Assembly (NCBI RefSeq): GCF_020535245.1 | Contig: NZ_CP084910.1 | Coordinates: forward strand, 1,526,501 to 1,590,500 | Length of the DNA: 64,000 nt | Origin: Asticcacaulis sp. AND118 | Lineage (GTDB): Bacteria > Pseudomonadota > Alphaproteobacteria > Caulobacterales > Caulobacteraceae | Direction: 5' to 3' | Part shown: positions 57,138-64,000 of the stretch, piece by piece | How the letters are laid out: each line of letters opens with the position of its first letter | Position numbering within the stretch: position 1 is the first letter of the stretch | The notes under the pieces: model-generated | What the model saw: only the letters and a program-made list of their open reading frames with translations | The model's database searches: none | What the model was told of the DNA's origin: nothing | Made by a program: the position numbers and the translations under genes

Positions 57138-57371
57138 TTAACGCTTCTTGCGCTTGTAGTTTTCTGACCAACTGATGATCGGCAAGACCGGAATGCCCCA
57201 CAATATGCCGGACAGGCCGTAGAACAGCAGCCGCACGATCTGATTGTCGGGCAGTCTCTGACCGATGCTGGAAATGATCACGACGTACACCGTCAAGAAC
57301 AGCACGATGCCGACGCAGGCGATCACGCGCCGCACCGGCAGGCTGAGGCTCTTTGCCGCATCCCCGCTCAT
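57138..57371 (-). CDS. DUF2842-like small membrane protein
   Basis: 77 residues from ATG 57371. RRVIACVGIVLFLTVYVVIIS forms the first helix, a second follows at about 44-62 with GLSGILWGIPVLPIISW, and the end is basic (ENYKRKKR). This two-helix pattern fits DUF2842, a short alphaproteobacterial family of unknown function. 13 bp downstream of the next gene on the same strand. Confidence 0.75.
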   Translation of the reverse strand: MSGDAAKSLSLPVRRVIACVGIVLFLTVYVVIISSIGQRLPDNQIVRLLFYGLSGILWGIPVLPIISWSENYKRKKR

Positions 57372-57384
57372 GTCTTTACCCAAA

Positions 57385-57654
57385 TCATTTCTTCACATTC
57401 ACCTTTTCGATGGCGCGCGTCAGGTGAAACAGCGCCAGAAGCCCGGCGGAACCCGCCCCCGCAGCCCTGAGAGTCGTGTAGAAGCGATCCGGATAAATAT
57501 CGAGGATATGGATGAAAAACGTCATCAGGATTGCCCCGAAAATGCCCACAAACATATTGATGATCGCGCTGTAGCGGCTCTTGGTCAGGTTGTTGGCTAT
57601 CCAGCCGACAATGAACCCCGTCATACCGGCCAGAATCCAGTCCTGGACACTCAT
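57385..57654 (-). CDS. GlsB/YeaQ/YmgE-type small membrane protein
   Basis: 89 residues from ATG 57654. The N-terminus WILAGMTGFIVGWIANNLTK resembles the transglycosylase-associated/GlsB family, small membrane proteins often raised under stress; GIFGAILMTFF fits its second helix, and a third segment lies near 65-80. The frame is open for 6 more codons upstream. Likely in one transcript with the DUF2842 gene. Confidence 0.7.
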   Translation of the reverse strand: MSVQDWILAGMTGFIVGWIANNLTKSRYSAIINMFVGIFGAILMTFFIHILDIYPDRFYTTLRAAGAGSAGLLALFHLTRAIEKVNVKK

Positions 57655-57814
57655 TTGTGGAACCTTTCGCATTTTACGTCGCTCATCGCTTGAATTTCAC
57701 CCCTCCCTGTGGGCAAATCGGCGCGAACGGGCAAAGCCTATTACAGGTTATTTCGCCGCAGTTGAACAGGTCCGCCCGGCGGTACCCAACAATTATTTTC
57801 AGTGAGGCGTAACG

Positions 57815-58864
57815 GTGAGGCTTCCACTCAAATCTCCTTCCGTGGCCATCTGGCTCTATATCGTGGCCGCTCTGGTCGTTTTGATCGTCATGGTCGGCGG
57901 TGCGACGCGCCTGACGGGATCAGGCCTGTCGATTACCGAATGGAAGCCGGTGCACGGCGTCGTGCCGCCGCTCAGCGACGCCCAGTGGTCCGAAGAATTC
58001 GCCAAATACCAGCAGATACCCCAATTCAAACAGGTCAACGCCAATATGACGGTTGATCAATTCAAGGGCATCTTCTGGTGGGAATGGGGCCATCGCCTGC
58101 TGGGTCGTCTGATCGGCGCCGCCGTGCTGATCCCCTTCGTCGTCTTTCTGTTTCTACAGGCTGTTCCCCAAAGACTTATCTGGCGTTGCGCGGTGCTGGT
58201 GGGCCTTGTCGGCGTGCAGGGCGCGATCGGCTGGTGGATGGTCCATTCCGGACTGGCCAACCGCGTCGATGTCGCCCCCGAACGCCTGATGACGCACCTC
58301 AGTCTGGCGCTGATCATCATGATCTTCGCGCTTTGGACCGCCAACGAAGCCCTGGACGGTCATTCACGCGGACACGGCGCGCCGGGCGGCTGGCAGGCCG
58401 CGGTGATCGGTCTGTTCGGTCTGACCTTCCTGCAATCCATGCTGGGCGCTCTGGTCGCCGGCAACGACGCCGGTCTCGTCTACAACGACTGGCCGCTTAT
58501 GGGCGGACGCGTTTTCCCGCTTGTCGACTATTCCAGGGGCCTGTGGCACGTATTCATCCACGATCAGGGCATGGTGCAGGCCCTGCACCGCTTTAACGCC
58601 TACTTCCTGCTGATCTACACGACCGCTCTGGTCCTGTGGCTGTGGCGGCGCTGCATGGACGACGGCATGCGCCTGATTGCCGCCGCTTTCGGCATATTGG
58701 TCTGGTGTCAGGCCGCTCTCGGCGTGGCGACGCTGTGGACCAATGTGCATATCGCCTTCGGTCTGCTCCATCAGCTTGGGGCCGTGCTGCTGCTGATTCT
58801 GGCGACGCTGCTGATGTGGAAGGTCGCGCGCGCCGATCGCGATTTCCGCCGCCGGAATTTTTAG
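57815..58864 (+). CDS. ctaA: Haem A synthase (COX15/CtaA)
   Basis: Oxidises haem O to haem A for cytochrome aa3 oxidase. 349 residues, eight helices. Haem-ligand histidines are visible in WWEWGHRLLGRL, HLSLALIIM, ALHRFNAYFLL and GLLHQLGAVL. Starts at GTG 57815 with GAGG 7 nt upstream, and ATRLTGSGLSITEWKP is the family's N-terminal motif. Alphaproteobacterial type (COX15 group). Confidence 0.95.
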   Translation: MRLPLKSPSVAIWLYIVAALVVLIVMVGGATRLTGSGLSITEWKPVHGVVPPLSDAQWSEEFAKYQQIPQFKQVNANMTVDQFKGIFWWEWGHRLLGRLIGAAVLIPFVVFLFLQAVPQRLIWRCAVLVGLVGVQGAIGWWMVHSGLANRVDVAPERLMTHLSLALIIMIFALWTANEALDGHSRGHGAPGGWQAAVIGLFGLTFLQSMLGALVAGNDAGLVYNDWPLMGGRVFPLVDYSRGLWHVFIHDQGMVQALHRFNAYFLLIYTTALVLWLWRRCMDDGMRLIAAAFGILVWCQAALGVATLWTNVHIAFGLLHQLGAVLLLILATLLMWKVARADRDFRRRNF

Positions 58865-58878
58865 ATTTTAAGAGGGGA

Positions 58879-59056
58879 GACGCAGGGGCCGCAGACCCCT
58901 GCACCCCGATACATCTCCGCGCTCCAACGGTGATTAGTATGCGCGTCGTTGCGTGCTTAATGGGGGCGAAGCCCCTTTTTTTCATGTGCAACAGGCATGA
59001 GTTATGCCGTTGGAGCGCCTGGTTAGGGGGTGTGGGGCCCGTGGCCCCACAATCTT
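58879..59056. repeat. 178-bp structured intergenic element, copy B
   Basis: Fills the space between the convergent stops of ctaA and the PhoX-type gene. Hairpins: 58882-58902 (GCAGGGG / CCCCTGC), 58963-58975 (GGGGC-GAA-GCCCC then TTTTTTT), 59032-59050 (GTGGGGCC / GGCCCCAC). A perfect outer stem GCGCTCCAACGG / CCGTTGGAGCGC (58919-58930 / 59007-59018) encloses the middle hairpin. Same length and hairpin offsets as copy A. Confidence 0.75.
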
Positions 59057-59062
59057 ACGCTC

Positions 59063-60499
59063 TTAAGCCTTCACTGCATCCGTCTTGAAATCATCCCACG
59101 GCCCGGTGATGGCCAGCGTCCAGCCCGGTGCTTGCAGGTTGACGAACATGGTCGAGCCGTCGGGTGAGAAGCAGACGCCGGCCCATTCCGAGTTGGTCGG
59201 GTCGGTGTTGCGGGCGAAGGTGGCGACCTTACCGTCGCGGGTGATGATTTTGAGGTGGTTCTTCAGCGTGTCGGAATAGCGGTCTTCGCAGGCGAAGAGC
59301 TGACCGCGCGGCGAGACGACGATATTGTCGACATAGTCGAAGACGAGATCGTTGTTCGGCTCGGCGAAGAGCTGGACGCGGCCGGGGGCGCGGCCTTCCT
59401 GCGCCGTGCCTTCGTAGAGGCTCGGCACGTAGCGCATGATCTGACCGTTTTCACCGGGACCGCCGGAAGTGCAGGTGAAGTACAGCTCGCCTTCGCCGAA
59501 GAAGATGCCTTCGGCGCGCGCGAACTGAGCGGCGCCCCTGGCGTGGCCGCGATTGCGCAGGTCGTTATTGGGGCTGTCGACGTCGTCGAGATCGACCCAT
59601 TCGGTTTCGAACCAGTCGCCCTGCTGCCAGAAGATGGCGGCTTTGTTGTCGGTGAGGGCGTGCGGCTTGCCCTTGATGACGAGGGCTTGCAGCTTGCCGC
59701 CTTCGAGCAGCTTGCCCGGCACATTGGGAATGAAGCGATAGAAGACCGAGTCGCCTTCGTCTTCGGTGAGGTAGACGATGCCGGTCTTGGGATCGACGGC
59801 GACGGCTTCGTGGTCGAAGCGGCCCATGCCCTTGATTGGCTCGGCCTTGACCAGGCCTTCGGCGCGCGACGGCACTTCGAAGACGTAGCCGTGGTGCTTG
59901 CCGACGCCGTCCGGGGCCTTTTGCGAGGTTTCCTCGCAGGTCAGCCACGAGCCCCACGGGGTCGGGCCGCCGGCGCAGTTGGTCGAGGTGCCGACCAGCG
60001 ACAGATGGTGGCTGACCAGTTTCTGTTCCTTGACATTGTAGATCATCGTGGTGGTCCCGCCGTGCAGCGGGCGACCGTCGGGCGCGAAGTCGTAGACCTT
60101 GGCGGTGTCGACCTTTGAGAACAGTTCGTTCTTTGCGCCGAAGGGGCCGGTCTTGGCCAGAGTATGCTTGATTTCGTGGTTGCGCACCAGAAGCACGGTG
60201 TCCGGACCGTGCGGGAAACAGGCCATGCCGTCGTGCTTGCCCGGTACGATCAGGCCGTCGCTCATGGTTTCGCCCTGACGCGAGAAGATCTGGTACGAGA
60301 AGCCCGACGGCAGATCGGCAATGCCGTTTGGGTCCTTCACCAGCGGACCGTAGCCTTCGATCTGGTTGACATAGGTGTCCGGCGCATTGGCGGTAATGCG
60401 GTGCGCCGCGGCCGCCTTGCTGATCCACAGGGCCATGCCGGTGAAGGCGGCGGAGGTGGCGAGCGACGAGGAGAGAAGGGTGCGGCGGGACAGCGACAT
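59063..60499 (-). CDS. PhoX-type (DUF839) exported protein, Tat substrate
   Basis: 478 residues from ATG 60499. The N-terminus SRRTLLSSSLATSAAF is a twin-arginine signal, so it is exported folded. The body is the PhoX/DUF839 beta-propeller: GFSYQIFSRQGE, DGMACFPHG, LVRNHE, GGTTTMIYNV, NCAGGPTPWGSWLTCEE and GRFDHEAVAVD, with the acidic and cysteine residues that hold Ca and Fe in PhoX phosphatases. It probably hydrolyses phosphate esters; no Pho box was sought in detail. AAGGTG precedes the ATG. Confidence 0.9.
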   Translation of the reverse strand: MSLSRRTLLSSSLATSAAFTGMALWISKAAAAHRITANAPDTYVNQIEGYGPLVKDPNGIADLPSGFSYQIFSRQGETMSDGLIVPGKHDGMACFPHGPDTVLLVRNHEIKHTLAKTGPFGAKNELFSKVDTAKVYDFAPDGRPLHGGTTTMIYNVKEQKLVSHHLSLVGTSTNCAGGPTPWGSWLTCEETSQKAPDGVGKHHGYVFEVPSRAEGLVKAEPIKGMGRFDHEAVAVDPKTGIVYLTEDEGDSVFYRFIPNVPGKLLEGGKLQALVIKGKPHALTDNKAAIFWQQGDWFETEWVDLDDVDSPNNDLRNRGHARGAAQFARAEGIFFGEGELYFTCTSGGPGENGQIMRYVPSLYEGTAQEGRAPGRVQLFAEPNNDLVFDYVDNIVVSPRGQLFACEDRYSDTLKNHLKIITRDGKVATFARNTDPTNSEWAGVCFSPDGSTMFVNLQAPGWTLAITGPWDDFKTDAVKA

Positions 60500-60664
60500 G
60501 GAAACACCTTTACACGGAAGCAAGTGTACCGTTTGGAATCGAATACGCTTCCTGTAAAGGCGAGGGCGCACAGAATTATGACATGGGAATAGGGTAATTT
60601 AATACCTAATTCAAAAATATCAATAAAAACAAATACCTGCGTTCAATTTTGATAAAAATAATTG

Positions 60665-60693
60665 TTGACGCGGCTATTTGCCTCGTCTATACG
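60665..60693 (+). promoter_or_regulatory. Promoter of rplM-rpsI
   Basis: TTGACG, exactly 17 bp, TATACG, just after a strongly AT-rich stretch (about 60597-60663) that may act as an UP element. Start near 60700, leader about 74 nt. Confidence 0.75.
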
Positions 60694-60773
60694 CTCCCGA
60701 CTTTTCCGGTGGTGGCGTTTGTCGCGGCAGGAAACATCTCTTCAAATCCCCGGATTCACCAAAGGAATCTCTC

Positions 60774-61250
60774 ATGCTTACCTCTGCGACCGCGGCGCTC
60801 AAGCCCGCCAATGTCGAGAAGAAGTGGATCGTGATCGACGCCCAAGACGCCGTTGTCGGCCGTCTGGCTTCGTTCATCGCCATGCGTCTTCGCGGCAAAC
60901 ACAAGCCGGACTACACCCCGCACGTCGATTCCGGTGACTATGTCATCGTCATCAACGTCGACAAGGTTCATTACACCGGCAACAAGCTGGCCGACAAGAT
61001 CTTCTACTGGCACACCGGTCACCCCGGCGGCGTCAAGAAGCGCACCATGGGTCAGATCCTGGGCGGCAAGTATCCTGAGCGTGTCCTGATGAAGGCCGTC
61101 GAGCGTATGCTGCCGAAGGAATCCCCGCTGGCTCGCGCCCAAATGACCCACCTGCGTCTGTACGCGGGTTCGGAGCACCCCCACGAAGCTCAAGCGCCGG
61201 AAGTCGTCGACTTCAAGGCCCTGAGCCGCAAGAACGTCCGGAGCGTCTAA
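60774..61250 (+). CDS. rplM: 50S ribosomal protein uL13
   Basis: Early-assembling large-subunit protein. 158 residues from ATG 60774 (AAGGA 9 nt upstream). Family marks: [28 protein letters not shown], and [16 protein letters not shown]. Followed after 2 bp by rpsI, the universal pair. Confidence 0.98.
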   Translation: MLTSATAALKPANVEKKWIVIDAQDAVVGRLASFIAMRLRGKHKPDYTPHVDSGDYVIVINVDKVHYTGNKLADKIFYWHTGHPGGVKKRTMGQILGGKYPERVLMKAVERMLPKESPLARAQMTHLRLYAGSEHPHEAQAPEVVDFKALSRKNVRSV

Positions 61251-61252
61251 GA

Positions 61253-61735
61253 ATGTCTGAAGTTCAAGCTCAAGGCCTCGAAGCCCTCGCTTCCCTGTCG
61301 TCGAACCCTGAAAATGCGCCGGTCGAGCGCGTTCAGCAGCTCGACAAGTACGGCCGCGCCTATGCCACCGGCAAGCGCAAGAACGCCGTCGCCCGCGTCT
61401 GGATCAAGCCGGGTTCGGGCAAGTGGATCATCAATGACCGCGAGCAGGAAGTTTACTTCGCTCGTCCGGTTCTGCGCATGATGATCGCTCAGCCGCTCAA
61501 CCTGACCGACCGCGCGACGCAGTTCGACGTCATCGTCTCGGTTCACGGTTCGGGTCTGTCGGGTCAGGCCGGCGCCATCCGTCACGGCCTGTCGAAGGCT
61601 CTGACCTATTATGAGCCGGCCCTGCGTTCGACGCTGAAGGCCGCTGGCTTCCTGACCCGCGACTCGCGCGTCGTCGAGCGTAAGAAGTACGGCCGCGCCA
61701 AGGCTCGCCGTTCGTTCCAGTTCTCGAAGCGTTAA
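61253..61735 (+). CDS. rpsI: 30S ribosomal protein uS9
   Basis: Small-subunit protein whose C-terminal tail reaches the P-site tRNA. 160 residues: a variable acidic N-terminus of about 35, then [18 protein letters not shown], the core, and the invariant basic end [17 protein letters not shown]. Terminator 25 bp later. Confidence 0.98.
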   Translation: MSEVQAQGLEALASLSSNPENAPVERVQQLDKYGRAYATGKRKNAVARVWIKPGSGKWIINDREQEVYFARPVLRMMIAQPLNLTDRATQFDVIVSVHGSGLSGQAGAIRHGLSKALTYYEPALRSTLKAAGFLTRDSRVVERKKYGRAKARRSFQFSKR

Positions 61736-61760
61736 TCGCACGAGCCAAAAACTCATGCAG

Positions 61761-61790
61761 AAAAGCGCTTCGGGCAACCGAAGCGCTTTT
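61761..61790 (+). terminator. Terminator of rplM-rpsI
   Basis: A 13-bp perfect stem AAAAGCGCTTCGG / CCGAAGCGCTTTT with loop GCAA, then TTCTTT. Confidence 0.95.
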
Positions 61791-61826
61791 TCTTTGGCTG
61801 TTTTGGAAGTAAGAACGCAGCGCAAA

Positions 61827-61955
61827 TCCTCCTCCCCTGTTTACGGGGGAGGTGGCATTGAGCGCAGCGAAATGACGGAGGGGGCAATCCCGCCTTCGTC
61901 ATGCCCCCTCCGGCGGGACAAGCCCGCCACCTCCCCCGTAAACAGGGGAGGAGGA
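61827..61955. repeat. 129-bp element with 30-bp perfect inverted repeats, upstream of argC
   Basis: Arms 61827-61856 and 61926-61955 are perfect inverted copies (CCTCCCC...GGGGGAGG type). Inside is a second 11-bp inverted repeat CGGAGGGGGCA / TGCCCCCTCCG (61876-61886 / 61902-61912). It resembles the family of dispersed alphaproteobacterial repeats whose chance translations read SPVYGGGG and SPVNRGGG. The right arm's GGGGAGGAGGA supplies the purine-rich ribosome site region of argC. Confidence 0.85.
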
Positions 61956-61966
61956 AAGGAAAAGTC

Positions 61967-62899
61967 ATGTCTCATAAGGTTTTCATCGACGGCGAAGCCG
62001 GCACCACCGGTCTGCAGATCCGCGAGCGGCTGGAAAAGCGTCCGGAGATCGAACTGATCCGCCTGGCCGATGATCGCCGCAAGGACATCGATGCCCGCCG
62101 CGAAGCGCTGAACGCCGCCGACACCGTGATCCTTTGCCTGCCCGACGAGGCGGCAAAGGAATCCGTCGCCCTGATCGAAAACCCTGACGTGGCCGTTATC
62201 GACGCCTCGACCGCTCACCGGGTGGCCGAAGGCTGGACCTATGGTTTCCCGGAAATGACCGAGGAGCAGCGCGACCTGATCCGCGCTTCGAAGCGCATCA
62301 GCAATCCCGGCTGCCATGCGACCGGCTTCATCGCCCTGACGCGGCCTCTGGTCGAACTGGGCGTGCTGCCGCCCTTCTTCCCCATGGTGGCCACCTCGCT
62401 GACCGGCTACAGCGGCGGCGGCAAGGCCATGATCGCCGAATTCGAAGGCGGGCAGGGGCGTGAGCGCATCTACGCCACCGGCCTGACGCACAAGCATCTG
62501 CCGGAAATGCAGCTCTATGCCGGGCTGGAAACCGCGCCGATCTTCTCGCCGACCGTCGCCAATTTTGCGCAGGGCCTGATCGTCGAGGTGCCGCTGCACC
62601 TGTGGGCGCTGCCCGATGCGCCGGATCTGCCGACGATTTACAACATCCTCACAGCGCACTACGCTGGCGAACCGTTCGTGCGCGTCGCGTCTCCCGAAGA
62701 GACGGCGGCGGCGGGCGCCGTCAACGGCGACGCTTTGCGCGACACCAACCAGTTGCTGATCCACGTCTTCGGTCAGGAAGACGGCGATACGGCCAATCTG
62801 GTGGCGGTGTTCGATAACCTCGGCAAGGGGGCGTCGGGCGCGGCGGTGCAGAACCTCAACCTCGTACTCGGTCTCGAAGAGACGGCCGGGCTTCTCTGA
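61967..62899 (+). CDS. argC: N-acetyl-gamma-glutamyl-phosphate reductase
   Basis: Third step of arginine synthesis; NADPH-dependent. 310 residues from ATG 61967, the shorter (type 2) ArgC. N-terminal [14 protein letters not shown] binds NADP; the catalytic cysteine is in [24 protein letters not shown] and HKHLPEMQ follow. AAGGA and a longer purine run lie just upstream, contributed by the repeat. The frame is open farther upstream through the repeat, but that part has no family similarity. Not next to other arg genes. Confidence 0.95.
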   Translation: MSHKVFIDGEAGTTGLQIRERLEKRPEIELIRLADDRRKDIDARREALNAADTVILCLPDEAAKESVALIENPDVAVIDASTAHRVAEGWTYGFPEMTEEQRDLIRASKRISNPGCHATGFIALTRPLVELGVLPPFFPMVATSLTGYSGGGKAMIAEFEGGQGRERIYATGLTHKHLPEMQLYAGLETAPIFSPTVANFAQGLIVEVPLHLWALPDAPDLPTIYNILTAHYAGEPFVRVASPEETAAAGAVNGDALRDTNQLLIHVFGQEDGDTANLVAVFDNLGKGASGAAVQNLNLVLGLEETAGLL

Positions 62900-62913
62900 T
62901 ATCCGGAGCAATC

Positions 62914-63174
62914 ATGGGTCCCTTAACCAGCATCGCTATCCTCCTGATGATCTGGTGGGTGACCCTGTTCGCCGTCCTGCCGTTCGGTAATATCAGCCAT
63001 CATGAGGCGGGTATCGAAACCAAGGACGGCGGCGACCCCGGCGCGCCTGTGTTTCATAACCTCAAGAAAAAGCTGCTGATCAATACTATCGTTGCCGTCG
63101 TGGTGTGGGCGATCGTCATGATCATCGTGCAGTTCGGCCTGATTCCGCTCCCCGAATTCCCGACCGCTTCGTAA
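62914..63174 (+). CDS. DUF1467 family membrane protein
   Basis: 86 residues with two helices: [20 protein letters not shown] and a second at about 53-75, joined by a polar loop with [14 protein letters not shown]. The [13 protein letters not shown] stretch is the DUF1467 signature. Function unknown; commonly found in front of proS in alphaproteobacteria, as here. Confidence 0.88.
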   Translation: MGPLTSIAILLMIWWVTLFAVLPFGNISHHEAGIETKDGGDPGAPVFHNLKKKLLINTIVAVVVWAIVMIIVQFGLIPLPEFPTAS

Positions 63175-63236
63175 GACGCCGTAAATCCGCCTTTTTGGCA
63201 TTGATCAATCAGGGCGAAGCTGGCTTTGGTGTTGTC

Positions 63237-63280
63237 GCGCATCCGAATCCGAAAACCGCTTCACACTTTTCGGGATGCGC
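63237..63280. repeat. REP-like palindrome between DUF1467 gene and proS
   Basis: Outer stem GCGCATCC / GGATGCGC and inner stem CCGAAAA / TTTTCGG around an 11-nt loop. On the minus strand it contains CCGAAAAGTG and GGTTTTCGG, the core of a REP type very common in alphaproteobacteria; the palindrome at 57094 has the same plan. Confidence 0.75.
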
Positions 63281-63326
63281 TTTATTACATCCCCCGATTC
63301 CATTGTTTTATTTCAAGGTCCGTCCC

Positions 63327-64000
63327 ATGCGCCTGTCGCGCTATCTGCTGCCGCTCCTCAAGGAAAACCCCTCCGAAGCCCAGATCGTCTCGCACCGCCT
63401 GATGCTGCGCACCGGCATGATCCGTCAGGAAGCCGCCGGCATCTACGCGTGGCTGCCGCTGGGTCTGCGCGTGCTGCGCAAGATCGAGACAATCGTGCAC
63501 GAGGAAATGCAGCGCGCCGGCGCGGTTGAACTGCTGATGCCGACGCTGCAACTGGCCGATCTGTGGCGCGAGTCGGGCCGTTACGACGACTACGGACAGG
63601 AGATGCTGCGCATCAAGGACCGCCATGAGCGCGAAATGCTCTACGGCCCGACCAATGAGGAAATGATCACGGAAATCTTCCGCGGTACGGTCAAGTCCTA
63701 CAAGGACCTGCCGATGAACCTCTACCACATCCAGTGGAAGTTCCGCGACGAGCAGCGCCCGCGTTTCGGCGTCATGCGCGGCCGTGAGTTCCTGATGAAG
63801 GACGCCTATTCGTTCGACATCGACGAGGCCTCGGCGCGCAAGGCCTATAACCGCATGTTCATCGCCTATCTGAACACCTTCAGCCGTCTGGGACTGAAGG
63901 CGGTGCCGATGCGCGCCGACACCGGCCCGATCGGCGGCGACCTCAGCCACGAATTCATCATCCTGGCCGATACCGGCGAAAGCGCCGTCTTCTGCCACAA
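63327..64000 (+). CDS. proS: Prolyl-tRNA synthetase, 5' part
   Basis: Charges tRNA-Pro. The first 224 codons are inside the window and the frame is open to the right edge. The start [15 protein letters not shown] and the lack of an insertion so far suggest the short alphaproteobacterial form (about 440 residues, without the editing domain), though the missing half would decide. Class II motif 2 is visible: [25 protein letters not shown] region, as is [15 protein letters not shown] about 8 nt before the ATG. Confidence 0.95.
   Translation, partial: MRLSRYLLPLLKENPSEAQIVSHRLMLRTGMIRQEAAGIYAWLPLGLRVLRKIETIVHEEMQRAGAVELLMPTLQLADLWRESGRYDDYGQEMLRIKDRHEREMLYGPTNEEMITEIFRGTVKSYKDLPMNLYHIQWKFRDEQRPRFGVMRGREFLMKDAYSFDIDEASARKAYNRMFIAYLNTFSRLGLKAVPMRADTGPIGGDLSHEFIILADTGESAVFCH

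Noticed and set aside
61755-62057. Open frame through the repeat upstream of argC (SPVYGGGG peptide)
   Set aside because: Typical chance translation of a dispersed inverted-repeat element.

Overview
The window is a stretch of core chromosome from an alphaproteobacterium of the Caulobacteraceae (my inference; Asticcacaulis or a close relative is the best guess). Reasons: high GC, a nuo operon running into birA-coaX-rnj, glpX-recJ, lon-hup-tRNA-Val, a protein with two cold-shock domains, DUF1467 next to a short-type proS, and alphaproteobacterial REP-like palindromes. No prophage, insertion sequence, CRISPR array, secretion island or toxin-antitoxin pair is visible.

Layout. 1-3.9 kb: nitrogen assimilation on the minus strand (glnB, glnA, ammonium transporter, start of a secreted protein). 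4.2-9.1 kb, minus: a 2OG-Fe(II) oxygenase-like protein, rpsF-rpsR-rplI, an exported peroxiredoxin, an exported S9 peptidase. 9.3-15.5 kb, plus: fatty-acid synthesis (fabD, fabG, acpP, fabF), then mltG-yicC-gmk. 15.6-17.8 kb, minus: a cytochrome c lipoprotein, a small unknown protein, threonine aldolase. 18.2-24.2 kb, plus: lon with a heat-shock-type promoter, hup, tRNA-Val, a ScsB/DsbD-like electron transporter and its redoxin partner. 24.4-28.6 kb, minus: a small membrane protein, a 1068-residue autotransporter, two tRNA-Asp genes. 28.9-44.3 kb, plus: the full 14-gene nuo operon with two extra membrane-protein genes, followed by birA, coaX and rnj. 47.8-49.8 kb, minus: PHA synthase. 50-56 kb, plus: a secreted protein, glpX, recJ, two tRNA-Glu, a double cold-shock protein, glutamine cyclotransferase, a DUF192 lipoprotein, tRNA-Pro. 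56.2-64 kb: an SRPBCC protein and a membrane partner, two small membrane proteins, ctaA, a PhoX-type protein, rplM-rpsI, argC, DUF1467, and the first part of proS.

The genes are mostly ordinary housekeeping genes. The unusual material is between them. Two 178-bp elements lie between convergent genes (47592-47769 and 58879-59056); they keep three hairpins at the same offsets and show compensatory base changes in the central stem. There is also a 25-bp inverted-repeat element inside the fab cluster, a 30-bp perfect inverted-repeat element in front of argC, and four REP-like palindromes, one overlapping a stop codon and one touching one. In the nuo operon the extra genes (an OB/cold-shock-like plus TM2 fusion, and a 123-residue membrane protein) and the histidine-rich NuoL deserve attention. 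I found no convincing wholly new multi-gene system.
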